Assembly (NCBI GenBank): GCA_020912385.1 | Contig: CP087209.1 | Location: 2,790,001 to 2,854,000, forward strand | Direction of reading: 5' to 3' | Origin: Neofusicoccum parvum | Taxonomy: Eukaryota; Ascomycota; Dothideomycetes; Botryosphaeriales; Botryosphaeriaceae | DNA length: 64,000 bases | In this document: piece by piece, positions 42,396 to 53,900 of the stretch | How positions within the stretch are numbered: the first letter of the stretch is position 1 | Layout: each line of letters begins with the position of its first letter | Notes under the pieces: model-generated | What the model was told of the DNA's origin: nothing | Seen by the model: the letters and a program-made list of their open reading frames with translations, nothing else | Database searches by the model: none | Translations under genes and position numbers: made by a program

Positions 42396-43143
42396 TTTGT
42401 GGCTCAACAAGCTGGATTTGGGCAACTGGAGGGAGCAGGATAACTCAAAAAGGTGCAGGACGAAGCCGTTAAAGCTCAAGGCGACGATGAGTGAACAGCT
42501 CGTTCGACCTCGGGCGGGGTGCGCTCAGCCTGACAAATCGCCGAGGCTCGAAGCCAAAACACAACCTTCTCCCAACACCAGCCTCCGCAACGCCCAGGTG
42601 AGGATGTCTGGATGTTTTCCATGCTCCTCGGCCAATGCTGTTCCTACAGCCGCGCCAACTACCTCCGCGCTTACCACGCCCCCGGACAGGCATCGTGCTG
42701 CACCGCTGCACCGCTGCACCGCTACACCGCGTTCCTCTGCACCGCGTTCCTCTGCGCCAACATGGCGGTCCCACCAAGCTTTGTTTCAGCGCTCGGATGC
42801 CCGTTTATCTGCTTATCAGAGCATCGCACCGCGTCACCGGTGCCGGTACCTGAGCAGGCCGTGGTGCATTACGTCAACGACGGGTGCTGCAGCAGGCCCT
42901 CCGCCCGCTTATCTGCAGGCCCCTGCGCAACGCGACTCAGCCGTCCGTTTCTCGAAGTCTTCTGCTGCCAGTGTCCCGTTCGCGGCACGCGCAGCCCGGC
43001 GGCGCTCCCCGAAGGATTCGCATCCGAAGTAGCAATTGAGGGTCGTGCCGCGTGGAGGCTAAAAGCGAGCCTCCCGCTCGCCGTCCGCGGCCTTTTCCCA
43101 TCTCTCCGTCCCGCGAGCTCTGCCTCCTCGAATCCGCGCAAGG
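42396..43143. other. divergent promoter region (ABM monooxygenase / amidase)
   Basis: GC-rich; contains the tandem repeats at 42697-42758; no gene. Confidence 0.5.
42697..42758. repeat. nested tandem repeats: 8-bp x4 then 15-bp x2
   Basis: GCTGCACC three times and GCTACACC once (42697-42728), directly followed by GCGTTCCTCTGCACC and GCGTTCCTCTGCGCC (42729-42758). Confidence 0.8.
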
Positions 43144-45274
43144 ATGCACGTCCCGGCCCCTTCTCTGAGGCATGGCCTCCTGTGCGGCCTCTTCGCGCTC
43201 GGGGCTCTGGCCGGCAGCTCGAACGACTCCATTGGCGTTCTTTCGGTGGACCCGCTGAAGATCCCGTATCCCTACGAGTTCCCGCCGTTGCAGAGCGCCA
43301 ATTCGAGCTCCCTGTTCCCCATGCCGTTGTGCGGGGGCGTCGTCATCGAAGAGGCCACCATTGACCAGCTGCAGCATGCCATGACCCAGGGCAAGCTCAC
43401 GGCCGTGAAGCTGGTGCACTGCTACTGGAAGCGCGCCATGCAGGTCGACGAGTATATCAAGTGCGTACGCAGAAATATAGCTCCCATTGCATCTCGGGTC
43501 CTATGATAAGCTTATTTCCCTCCACGGCTCTTCCATTCGTCCAATGCATCCCCCTTACCCTTGTTCCTCCTGCGTCCTTCTGCCACGGCAACGCCAAGGT
43601 TTGAGTCATTTCACACAACTTCATTCTGACGAGACTTGCAGCTCCGTCATTGAGATCAACCCGGATTTCTTGGACATCGCCGCTGCGTTGGACGCGGAGA
43701 GGGCGGCCGGAAAGGTCCGCGGCCCGCTGCATGGCATTCCCTTCCTGGTCAAGGACAACATTGCGTCGAAAGACAAGATGGAGACCACCGCCGGGTCGTG
43801 GGCCCTGCTCGGCTCCGTCGTCCCGCGGGATGCTTTCGTGGTTGCTCGTCTGAGAGAAGCTGGTGCTGTGTTGTTCGGCAAGGCCACCCTGAGCGAGTGG
43901 GCGGACATGCGGAGTGAGCTTTTCCGCACCAACTTACCGAGAAGCTCACTGACGAGAGTCTTGTCAGGCAATAACTACAGCGAAGGGTACTCTGCAAGGG
44001 GAGACCAGGCACGCAGCCCTTATAATCTTACTGTCAATCCGGGCGGAAGCAGTTCTGGCAGTGCAGCTGCTGTTGCCGCCAACGTCGTGCCTTTTGCGCT
44101 CGGAACCGAGACAGATGGAAGTGGTGAGCTCTCAACAATGAATTCCCCGGTGGTGCATTCGTGACTGAACCACTTCAAGTCATCAACCCCGCAGAGCGCA
44201 ACGCCCTCGTTGGATTCAAGCCTACCGTGGGTCTGACTTCGAGAGCTGGGTAAGTGATTCGGGGAGTGTCCGTCAGTCTATGCTCACATGTGTAGCGTCG
44301 TTCCGGAATGCGAGCACCAGGACACAGTAGGTACCTTTGGTAAGACAGTGAGAGACGCCGTCTACGCACTCGACGCCATCTACGGCGTCGACGCAAGAGA
44401 CAACTACACCATCGCACAGGAAGGCCAAACACCAGCCGGAGGCTACGCCCAATTCCTCACGAACCGCACCGCCCTCCAAAACGCCACCTTCGGCCTCCCC
44501 TGGGCAAGTTTCTGGCAGTACGCCCCCTCCGACCAGGTGGCCACGCTCCTCTCCGTCCTTGACATCATCCGCGCCGCCGGCGCCACCATCATCAACGGCA
44601 CCGAGCTCCCCAACTACGAAACCATCGTGTCCCCGTCCGGCTGGGACTGGGACTACGGCAGCACGCGCGGCCGGCCCAACGAATCCGAGTACACGGTCGT
44701 GAAGGTCGACTTCTACAACAACATCCGCAGCTACCTGTCGGAGCTGCAGAACACGCCGATCCGCAGCCTGGAGGACATCGTGGCGTACAACTACGCCAAC
44801 GACGGCACCGAAGGCGGCAACGCGTGGCCGCTCGGCATCCCGGCCTTCTACAGCGGCCAGGACGGCTTCCTCGCCTCGCTCGCGACCAAGGGCGAGCGCG
44901 ACGCGACCTACTGGCAGGCGCTGGCCTTCTGCCAGCGCTCGACGCGCGAGGACGGCATCGACGCCGCGCTCGCCGGCGGCCGCCTCGACGCCCTGCTCGT
45001 GCCCCCGGACGTCGGCCAGACCTACCAGATCGCCGCCCAGGCCGGCTACCCGATGATCACCCTGCCCGCCGGCGTCGACGCCGCCGCCTCCGGCATGCCG
45101 TTCGGCCTCGCGCTCATGGCGTCGGCCTGGCAGGAGCCCGCGCTCGTGCGCTGGGGCAGCGCCATCGAGGACGCCCAGTGGGCCGCCGGGACCCCGAACA
45201 AGCGCACCCGCCCGAAATGGCTGTCGTATGCGGAGAAGAATGTGCCGGTGCTTTCAGGTGGGGGTTGCTGCTGA
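43144..45274 (+). CDS. secreted amidase, amidase-signature family
   Basis: Five exons, 43144-43460, 43642-43913, 43968-44123, 44180-44249 and 44296-45274, total 597 residues in phase. A signal peptide (LLCGLFALGALAGS) opens the protein. 'GPLHGIPFLVKDNIASKDKMETTAGSWALLGS' holds the catalytic Lys; '[38 protein letters not shown]' holds the cis-Ser and nucleophile Ser of the Ser-cisSer-Lys triad. Hydrolysis of an amide bond is expected; the substrate is unknown. 'LVGFKPTVGLTSRAGVVPECEHQDTVG' is the following conserved loop. Several N-glycosylation sites agree with secretion. It ends with GGGCC. Its neighbours on the right are also secreted. Confidence 0.92.
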
Positions 45275-46132
45275 TTTTTTTTTTTTTGTGTGTGACGAGA
45301 GCTTTTTTGGTTGACTTTTTTGGTGTGGCTTTTTTTGGCTGTTTAGGTTGATCGGATTCCGGAACCTCGTGTTGGTTGGTTCGGCTGCCTGTCGCTTTGG
45401 TTGTGCCCAGTGCGCAGTGTTGGGAGATGCTCTTTTCTGGTTCAGGGTCTGTTGGAGGACGCAAGGATGGTGGAGAGGGGTGGTGAAGAAGGATCAGGAG
45501 AAGGGCGGTGCTAGGAGGTCTAACTTACTGCCAATTATTTCACGCTCTCTGGACCCGATGGGGGAAAGTTGCAGCTTGTTGAGCATTGTGGCCAGTAGTT
45601 GCGTCTGGTGAGTGCACAATGCCAAGTAAGTAAGCTGTCTGTATGTGTAGTTGAAGCATTCATCCGGATGATTTTGGCAATTAAATTGAAGAATTTCTGC
45701 ATCCGGACGAGTGCTTCAAATACTAATGAGCGAATCGAAGCCGCTCATCTCTTTTGCAACCCACTTTAGTAGATACCGATTGCACAGGTCCGTAATGCCA
45801 TTCCAAGACATTGCATGAAGGAACAGGATATCGCGAAAACATGCGAGTTTAAGATGGTGTGTGTACTATAGACAACGAGTGCTAAGGTACATTGCTTCTC
45901 ACTGTTCAGTGCCTGGTCAGTGAATGAGATGGCATGGGCAACAATGTGCTGCGAAAAGGAAGAAGTAAAAGCTGCCTGAACCGGAAGCCCGAACTGAGAA
46001 AGAAAAGGAATAGCTGTCTGCGTAACCCTCGACATCCCACTTGAACTGAATCTCTTTCATCTCATAATCCAGAAACGATCCTTGCGGTCCACGCAGCGGC
46101 CCAGTATACTTCGTCCAATCGTGAGGGTCAAC
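45275..46132. other. intergenic between convergent genes
   Basis: T-rich 3' flank of the amidase gene (poly-T at 45275-45286, motif at 45297-45337); no gene. Confidence 0.5.
45297..45337. repeat. T-rich 40-bp motif, copy 1
   Basis: The core TTTTTGGTTGA, T-run, GTGTGGC, T-run recurs at 46911-46950 with only a few differences. Confidence 0.55.
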
Positions 46133-46715
46133 TTAGGACAACTGTTTCCGCGAGATCCACCATTTCGCATACTGCTTGGCAACCTCATCCGGATAGAAGT
46201 AGTCGTCGAGTATAGGGCATGCCTCAATGGTGAGCGTCTGATGTGTCGATTCGGCGACACACTGCTGACAACCGTGGCTACCGGACTGGGCCTTGGGAAC
46301 GCATGTGGGAGGCTTTTCGGTACCGACCCCGTACTTCAAGCTTTCGTGCGGCGAGCCCTTATTCAAGGGGCCCCCGGCGACGTCGACCAGTTCGGGGAAC
46401 TTGAATGCCGGGAGGAAGTAGCTCTTGTCGTCTGCGCCGTCTTCGAGGCAAGACTCCTGGTAGACCTTGACATAAGGAGGCACGATCTGCTCCCTCTGCA
46501 TGCAACGGGGCTTCTCCGGGATAACAGTCTTGATCCATGCGGTGTTATCGGTTTGCAGAATTTCCCAGCCGTCGGCTCTAGTATTGATCAACTTTCATCC
46601 TCTGAATTCGACTAAAGCGAGCAACTTTGACTTACGACTTCTCCATAGTGGCCTCCCAGCCCTGGGAAGCAAGGGCACCAGTAATGCCAAGGAAGATGAG
46701 AATGGGAGACAGCAT
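46133..46715 (-). CDS. small secreted cysteine-containing protein
   Basis: Two exons, 46715-46636 and 46577-46133 (intron GTAAGT...TACTAG), give 174 residues. The signal peptide is MLSPILIFLGITGALASQG. The mature protein has six Cys (around 'KPRCMQ', 'ESCLED', 'PTCVPK', 'HGCQQCVA', 'EACPIL'), allowing three disulfides. It also has aromatic strands ('GWEILQTDNTAWIKTVIPE', 'YVKVYQESC', 'YFYPDEVAKQYAKWWISRKQLS'). No family is recognised. Size, secretion and even Cys number fit an effector-like or surface protein; that role is inference. A TATATAAA element sits about 95 nt upstream. Confidence 0.7.
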
Positions 46716-46810
46716 CTTCGATGAGGGGGATGTAGAGGAAGACACTGATATTGAAAGAGATCTTGTAGAGGAAGAAGGTGCTGTGAGTTTTTTACCTGCC
46801 CTTTCGACTC

Positions 46811-46818
46811 TTTATATA
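46811..46818 (-). promoter_or_regulatory. TATA box of small secreted protein gene
   Basis: TATATAAA on the minus strand 96-103 nt before the ATG at 46715. Confidence 0.5.
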
Positions 46819-47718
46819 CCTCATAACCAAGCACATATTCCACTAGTTCTATGACCTCCCCCCAGTAGGACCCATATTTAAAATCAATAAAAGGTAATGC
46901 CGTACCAGTTGAGCGTCTTTTTGGTTGAATTTTTTAGTGTGGCCTTTTTTCATCGTCATCATGGTTGCATGCAGGCTAGGTCAAGTCATGGTCGGCTACT
47001 GCTAGGAGCCTAGGATTGCCTGTAATCTAGTCAAGACAAGGCATTTGAGCTCCCAACCGTTAGTAAAGGAAAAACCCGCAAATTAAATTATTGGAATCTT
47101 AGGCGGTGTCCTGGGAAGGTCTGTATGAGGTCAGACTGAAAGCCAAGGATACCCTAAAAGGGCCAGGGTAGGCTGGGCTACGGGCTACAAAGCAAGCGAC
47201 GTGCCACCCTATTGCCAAGAAGAGTGTGTATAAAATAGGGTGGCTTTGTGATCATCGTCGTGCGGGGCAAGACGGCGGGCACTTCTTTTCTTTCGGGCAC
47301 GTGCTCCGCTGCTGTCTGGCTGAATCTACTTTTCAGCACACGTGCAGGTGTGATCGTGGTCCTGACAATCCGCCGAGCAATATGGTCCGCTTCTGTGTGA
47401 ATTCGTTGTTTAGCGCAGAAATCTCAGTGGATGGTATCCTCCGCAATGAACGAGGAATAGCTCAGACTGAATCACTAAGAAGTACCTGGACCATCGACCG
47501 GGCTACACATCATTTTTGGGCCATTAAAGAAATATCGCAAAGCCCCTGATGAAGAACCGCATGTGGAGACATTATGAAAAGGACGCCTATCTTTTTTCTG
47601 GCGCAATGACAAGAGTATCTTATTTTCATATGCAATGAGAACAGCGTCAAATGTATGTCTAATGCAAGCAGAAAGAGAAAGAGACACCCGATGGAAAAGA
47701 TACCTCTTCTTGAGACAC
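46819..47718. other. intergenic
   Basis: No supported gene; holds copy 2 of the T-rich motif (46911-46950). Confidence 0.5.
46911..46950. repeat. T-rich 40-bp motif, copy 2
   Basis: Diverged direct repeat of 45297-45337, about 1.6 kb away, on the far side of the small secreted protein gene. Confidence 0.55.
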
Positions 47719-48827
47719 TCACAGCGAAAATCTTCCAAAAAACTCCATAATCAATGGCGTAGCATCAAAGCACGTCTGGCGACCATCGTCTGCATTCGGA
47801 TAGCTGTCAGGCCAGGTGTGTTTCAGATTAGAAGCGTTGTAGTGCTGTACGACACCGTCCCCCCAGCTATGCTTCCACGCCTCGGGATAATCAGTCCCTG
47901 CGCACACATTCGTTGTCTTGTTCTTTTCGGGATCGAAGCCGTCACGGGTAGCCCAGTCGTTCATGTACTCGGGAATGTTGGCTGTCTGACCACGTTGCGA
48001 GGTGCCGTTGTAGCCAATCTGGCCGTCGACGAAGCCGTGGAACTCTAGGATGGGAATAGGCAGGCGGCCGGGACTGCATGCGGGCAGTTCACCTTCAGCA
48101 GCGCCAAGCACACCCGTGTATATGGCAGGACTGACGGGAGCGAAGGCAGCGATTTGGAGGGAGGTGCAGGGGTCGCAGGCGAGCAGTGTGGTAAATCCGG
48201 CGCCGTTGGACTTGCCTGTGGCGTAGACGCGGGTCGGGTCGATGCAGTAGGTTGACGTAAGGTTGGTAATGAGCTCCGAAGTGAACTGGATGTCATTGTT
48301 TACCGAGACGTTGGCAGAGATGTCTCCAAGCCATTGATGCGTGCCGGCGGCCGTCTGAGGGTTGGGTCAACAGATGACGTAAGACGCGAGGAAGATGGCA
48401 ACAATTTCACGTGAGAATCCCCACAAGTAGCAGCTGTGAAACAGACAGGGGCGAGACTCACAGGCACACCTTGCGGATAGACGGCAATGGCGTTGGGATT
48501 GTTCGACTTGTTTGAGAACTGCGAGAGCTCCTCCTGGAACTTCATGTCCTTGCCACGGCCATGGTAAGAGAGGATCAGCGGGACCGGGACGGAAGCATCG
48601 TAGCTGTCGGGCAAGTGGATGCGATAATGCCTCTCGACGCCTTCGATTTCAATGGTCGTGTTTTTCGACACGCCCAGCTCAATGCCGTCTGGGAGCTCGT
48701 TGCCGCATCCGACTGGAAGGGTGGCTGACGGCGCAGGGGTTCCTGCAGCAGGCGTTGCAGATGCAGTGCCAAGAGAGAGGGCGATGGCAAGGAGTGCTGG
48801 GAACATGGTGCCACGCTGCATGGTCAT
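47719..48827 (-). CDS. feruloyl-esterase-like secreted hydrolase (CE1 / PHB-depolymerase type)
   Basis: Two exons, 48827-48462 and 48354-47719 (intron GTGAGT...CCTCAG, 107 nt), give 333 residues. A signal peptide (MFPALLAIALSLGTASA) precedes 'GIELGVSKNTTIEIEGVERHYRIHLPDSYD' and 'VPLILSYHGRGKD', the oxyanion-side strand. 'DPTRVYATGKSNGAGFT' is the G-x-S-x-G nucleophile elbow. 'IPILEFHGFVDGQIGY' supplies the Asp region, and 'KHTWPDSYPNADDGRQTCFDAT' supplies the catalytic His. This is the layout of fungal feruloyl esterases and related polysaccharide-acting esterases. It acts outside the cell on plant cell-wall esters, by family analogy. The exact substrate is not shown. Confidence 0.87.
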
Positions 48828-49832
48828 CAGGCCAAGGAGGAGGACGGGGAAGACGCAAACGCGAACGGCATGGCTGCGACCACAGGTACGGACTGCCAGA
48901 CCTTAAATCCACACCGGGAAGGGCAGTCAGCATCGGGAGCCACTCACGCTTCGGTGCATGGCCGAAGCAGCGGGGACAGTCTCTGATGTCACCGGCGTTG
49001 GGTTGAACGCATGGCTGCGGCTGAGGCGGCGGGCGTATTTTTAGCTGCAAGCCGTCCGTCAGCGTGCCCACCGTGACCTGCGGGCTGCATCGCTCAGCAG
49101 CACCAGCATGTACCAAGAGCGCATCGTGCCAAGCGCATCAGCATGTCGCACCGGCCACCAGCACCCAGCGCAGCACATGGGCGCCCGAGGTCCAAGGCGG
49201 CAGCGTGGTGTTCGCTCGAACAGGCTGGCCGCGCGACCGGGAGGGCTCGATTGAGCAAGGATGGCCGGGCGTGCGGGACCGTCGATTTTGGCTCCAGTTT
49301 AAGCTTGCGGGCTTGGGGGCCGTTTCGTGCGGGCCTTAGCGCTCTGCTAAAAGCTGACGGCCGGGGCGTTGCTCGATGCGAAGGGATGATCGTTTCCCAA
49401 TGGCCGGCGTGCTGGACGGCGGAGCGATGCAGAGTGGGCGCGAGGGTGTGAGGGTGTGCTGGGCAGCGCACGCCTTGGGCGGGCGTGGCGGGGAGCCTGC
49501 AGACCCTGCCCCCGCGCCGCCAATCGCGCCGCCGCTGGCCAGCCTGTTCCCTGCCGCCGCTGCTGCTCAAACCACCTCTCTCGCTGCGCTCCTCAGCCCG
49601 CGGTCCGACGAGCTGCAGTGGGGGCCGAGTATAATATTCCTTCGAATCCTTCCCGCGTTGTTCCTGCTCGACGCACCATGAGCCTCACCGGCCGCCCCGA
49701 CGCCAACAAGTGCGAAAACAGCCAGCAGCAGCTCGGTATCAAGCAACTCGCTCGCCGTCCGCCGCCATAGAACCGCCGCCGTCTTCCTCTCCCGCCCTGT
49801 GACCCACACCACCGTCTGCCGTGACTCTGACC
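48828..49832. other. divergent promoter region
   Basis: GC-rich 1 kb between the esterase and surface-protein genes; antisense Arg-rich ORFs only. Confidence 0.5.
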
Positions 49833-50926
49833 ATGCGGACAGCGCGTCGCCCATGGCTCGGTGCGACTCTGGCTTCCTGGTGCCTGCACTCTGCAGTATT
49901 CGCCTCGGCCCAAGGAACCAGCAACAAGGACGATAGCCGCAACTGTTACTTCCCCGATGGAGTCGAATCGAGCGGCAGCCCCTGTTCCCCGGACCAGGCC
50001 GTGTCGCCCTGTTGTGGGCCAGGCTTCATCTGTCTTTCCAATGGTCTGTGCCAGCCAGGCCCCGACACCCGCCGCACTTACCAGTATACCATTTACCGCT
50101 CGTCCTGCACCGACCGGACGTGGAACTCCACCGACTGCCCCAAAGTCTGCCTCGGGCGTAAGTACTCACTAAACGATTGAATCTGCACCGTAGTAGTCAG
50201 ATCATATTCCCAATACGGTACGAACATATGACTGACCATCACCCAAAAACAGCCGACGACAATCTCGATTCCGGTCAGGGCCTGGCGACATGCGGGACTG
50301 GTGGCTCCTACTGCTGCGGTCGAGGCTACGACTGTTGCAGCAACGGCACTGATATCTTCAACTACGGGACGGCAGAGATTGTGACTACTATTCCCTACAG
50401 CTCTTCTTCGTCTACTTCAGCACCCGCATCATCCAGCGCTAGCGCCACTTCATCAGCGTCCTCGTCTTCCTCTTCATCGTCAAGCAACGCCATTGCCATC
50501 GGTGTAGGTGTCGGCGTCGGCGTTGGTGGATTCGCTTTTCTCCTCGCCAGCATAATAGCCTTCCTCCTCTTCCGCCGCCGGAAGAAAGCAAGACAAACGA
50601 CGAAGCCGCAAAACGACCCCTCAACCCACGGCGATGAAGCTAACCTACCACGCGGTTCCGAGCTGCCGGCGCAAGAGATGAAGGTCGGAGCAAACAGCGT
50701 GGCGTCGCCACCACCGACGTATCGATCCGACTCGTACGCTCAAAGTCCGGCGGTGAGTAGTCCCGGTAATGGCGGCGGCATGGTGCCAGGAGCACCTTTG
50801 AATCCTGCCGAGTTCCCTACTGGGCCTGAGCGGGAGAGATTTGAGATGGAGGGCCAGCACGGCCGAGGGTCCTGGAAGGGAGCGGCAGTTCGGAGCGATG
50901 GGCAGAGGCATGAGATGGAAGGGTAG
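49833..50926 (+). CDS. single-pass cysteine-rich surface protein
   Basis: Two exons, 49833-50157 and 50253-50926, give 332 residues. A signal peptide (ending ...HSAVFASAQG) is followed by a Cys-rich ectodomain ('CYFPDGVESSGSPCSPDQAVSPCCGPGFICLSNGLCQPG', 'CGTGGSYCCGRGYDCCSNGTDIF'). Next come a Ser/Thr/Ala-rich stalk of about 50 residues, a glycine-rich transmembrane helix (AIGVGVGVGVGGFAFLLASIIAFLLF), an RRRKK stop-transfer signal and a Pro/Ser-rich cytosolic tail with a PPPTY motif. The architecture is common for fungal wall-integrity sensors and mucin-like receptors, but no WSC domain is clear. The ligand is unknown. Confidence 0.83.
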
Positions 50927-51843
50927 AGAGAATTTTCAAGAGGGGATATTGGTGGGAAAGGATGAGAGAGGGATGATGAGCAAGTGCGAATACCCATATA
51001 ATTATACTGCATGTACAGTATACGTTAGCCGCGCCATCACGGCGCTTGTAATACAGTATCAAAGATAACGACATCAAATTTAACTAGCGTACGAGAATGA
51101 AACGGCGTAAATGTAGCTTCAATGACTTCGTTTTTCCGAATTTTCTTGTGGAAAGGGAATTTGGAAAACTTACGCTATTGCAGTAGAAATTCTCGATCAG
51201 ACAAGCTGGCAGAATTTTCCAGATATAACGTCATAGTAGTGTTTATAAGCAGAGGAATCGAGCGTGATTCTTCACAAAGTTGAAGGTCGTCGTGAGAGTT
51301 CGGGGTAACTGACGCAGAGACGGCTAGTGCAGTAACGTGTCGATGTTTGCAACCCTTTCTCTTAATCGTAGCCAACGCTTGCTCCTTAAGGAACACCCTC
51401 TGGTCGGAGAGCTGCCTTTGATTCTGAAGCGAGGACTTCAGTGTTCTTCGCATTTTTGCCCCGATGGATGACGTCGTTTGCTCAGTTCTTTTGCAGTCAT
51501 AGGAGTGTTTTTTTTTCTTCTTTCGTACATAATTAGACCGAAGTTAGGATTGCCGCTCTTAGCTCTCCCGAGTAACACCAGGTCGTGTGAGCAATGTACG
51601 GCCGTCCACCATCTTGTTCTCTGGTCTTAGTATCTCCCCCTACTTCTTCCCGTTGTAACCATATCTCGTCTCTCAACGATCATAAAGCAACTGTTTGAAA
51701 GACGTCATTGTACACATGTAGAAAGCTCCTCTTAGCAAAGCGACCGCTCAGTAGCGAGGAACTCCGTACGCTCTCCCGTTTCCACTCCGCCGGCTTGCAC
51801 TAGAAGCTCTTTCTTTGGTCCCGACGTAAGAGGTTCTGGCCGC
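50927..51843. other. intergenic
   Basis: AT-rich 3' flanks of convergent genes; no gene. Confidence 0.5.
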
Positions 51844-53056
51844 TCATTTCTTGGCGATACGCTCCTCGTACGCAACCCAGGCCTCCTTCCTATAGCGCTC
51901 CGCCTCCTCAGCCCTGTCATTCGCCTCGATGATGCCGCGGCCGACGATGATGACGTCAGAGCCCTGCTCGAAAATTATCTGGCGAGGACTGGTGTACTGC
52001 TGTCCCTTGCCGTCGCCCATCTTGCCCTCCTGGCCCTTGGGCGGGATCTTGACGCCGGGGGTCATGGTGAGGAAGTTGTCGCCGGGTGCGGAGTTGAGCG
52101 AGCGCTGAGCGATGAAGCCCATGACGAAGTCCTTGTGTTCGCGTGCGACCTCAACACACTTCTCCGTGTACGCACCCGTCAGGAGGTTACCGGCAGAGCT
52201 CATCTCGGCAAGCAGAAGCAGAGCACGCAGGAAGGGGGTGCTGCCCAGCCTCTCGAGGATTTCGTGCGCGTCGTCGTGGTGGCCCTCATCCTCGATGATG
52301 GGGGTGGGCTGGGGACTGATGCTCTGCGAGATGGTGGTCGAAATCGAGACGACGCTGTGCTTGCGGTCGTCGTTGGGGTTGCCGTGCTCGTCGACATCGA
52401 GGTGGCTGGGATCGCCGTGGTTCGCGGAAGAGGCGTGGTCCGACGGCTCGGCGCTGATCTCAGTCTGCACGGACTGGTTGAAGGTGGCGATGGCGGTGGA
52501 AGAGGCTTCCTTGAGGGAGGAGACAATGGCCGGGCCGGGGAAGATGTGGGCGTTGGTGATCTCTGCCCAGCGAGCGATGGCGAGCGGGCCACCGGTGTAC
52601 TGCTTCTGAACCGTCTCTGCAGCACGGAGCATGGGAAGTCAGCGAAAGAGGAGCAATGTGCGGGAGTTTAAGGTCTGAAGAACGGCGTGGTGCACCGAGA
52701 AGGGTGCACGAAGCTCTCCAGCGGGTCAATGGCGCGCGTTTACCTCCAATGTCGCCAAACTTCCTGTCCTCGAACACGAGGAACTTCTTGCGCTTGGCAA
52801 TGTCACGCAGCTGCTTGACGGTGCGATCGTTGAAATCGCTGATGATGTCGGCGTGGGTCTTGAGCAGGCATATCGAGTCGCCGACCTCCTCGGCGAGCGA
52901 GAGCAGGGCCTGGGTGGTGGTCACGTCGGCGGACAGGCACAGGTTGGTGCGCTTGATGGCGATGAGGCGCAGCAGGTAGGCCGTCAGGTGCGAGGTCTCG
53001 GGCAGCAGGGCGCGCTCGATGTAGGACTGCGTCCAGGTGGGGTGGTGTTGGGCCAT
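51844..53056 (-). CDS. pyrG: orotidine 5'-phosphate decarboxylase
   Basis: Two exons, 53056-52744 and 52616-51844 (127-nt intron), give 361 residues. It performs the last step of de novo UMP synthesis, OMP to UMP plus CO2, in the cytosol. 'NLCLSADVTTTQALLSLAEEVGDSICLLKTHADIISDF' and '[23 protein letters not shown]' hold the Asp/Lys catalytic tetrad; the splice falls inside 'DIG|E'. 'ARWAEITNAHIFPGPAIVSSL', 'TPGVKIPPKGQEGKMGDGKGQQY' and 'VIIVGRGIIEAND' bind ribose phosphate. A Ser/His/Asp-rich insert of about 70 residues after SLKEASS is typical of filamentous ascomycete enzymes and absent from yeast URA3. The ATG at 53056 matches family N-termini. Confidence 0.97.
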
Positions 53057-53900
53057 GGCGGGCGCTGCGGGCGGCGGGCGGCGAGGAGGGGAGGAGGAGG
53101 AGGAGGTGGTGGTGGTGGAGCTGGCGGGGCAAGGCAGGGCGGGCTGAGGCGTCACTTGGGAGCGAGGGCGCGGAAGCGGGCGGCTTGACTGTTTGCAGCG
53201 GGGTCCGTTGGTATATGAGCGATCAGGGTCCGTCGTCCAGCACTGGCGGCTGGGATTGCAGGTAGTCGGGGTCGGCGAGGTGGTACAGGCGCATTGGGGT
53301 ATCTGCGCGCTGTGCCTCTCGAGAAATTCATGCTGCGGATGTTTAGTGGCTGCGGCCGCAGGGATGGCGCCCCACGGCCGGCGGCCTGCACGGGCGCCGT
53401 TTGGCGATCCATCCACCGCGCGCAGAGAAGTCGGTGTCGGCCAGCCTGCCAACACCCGCGCGCCAGGCGTGCTCCAGCCTGGCCGGCTCCAGGCTCGCGC
53501 CTCCGGGGGCTGTGGGCAGCGCGCAGCCGCTCGCCTCGTGCGCGCCGGCCAGGCATGTGCCGCCGCGCTCGCCGCGCTCGCCCCGCGCCTGTGCGCTGCC
53601 CACTCGTCTGTGTCCTCAGCCCTCCCTCGCGCGGCGTCGGCCAGGCCTTGCAAATTAGGAGAGAGTGAGGCTGGCCGCGTCCGATCACTCCAAAAACGCC
53701 CATGTTGCGGCCATCGCGCCCCACTAACGGCTCCGGATGGGCTGATTCTCCAACGCGCCTCGGCCGGTCCGACGCGTTGCTGCCTCCTATCGCGCCCGGA
53801 TGCGTGCGGCGTGCTATATTCAGCCCGCGCCCGAGTCCATTACTTAGCTAGCTGCTGGCTGCCAGCTGCGCTCCAACACCTGCCTTCTCCACTGACAAAT
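53057..53900. other. pyrG upstream region
   Basis: GC-rich; long antisense ORFs are Arg/Ala-rich artefacts; no gene. Confidence 0.5.
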
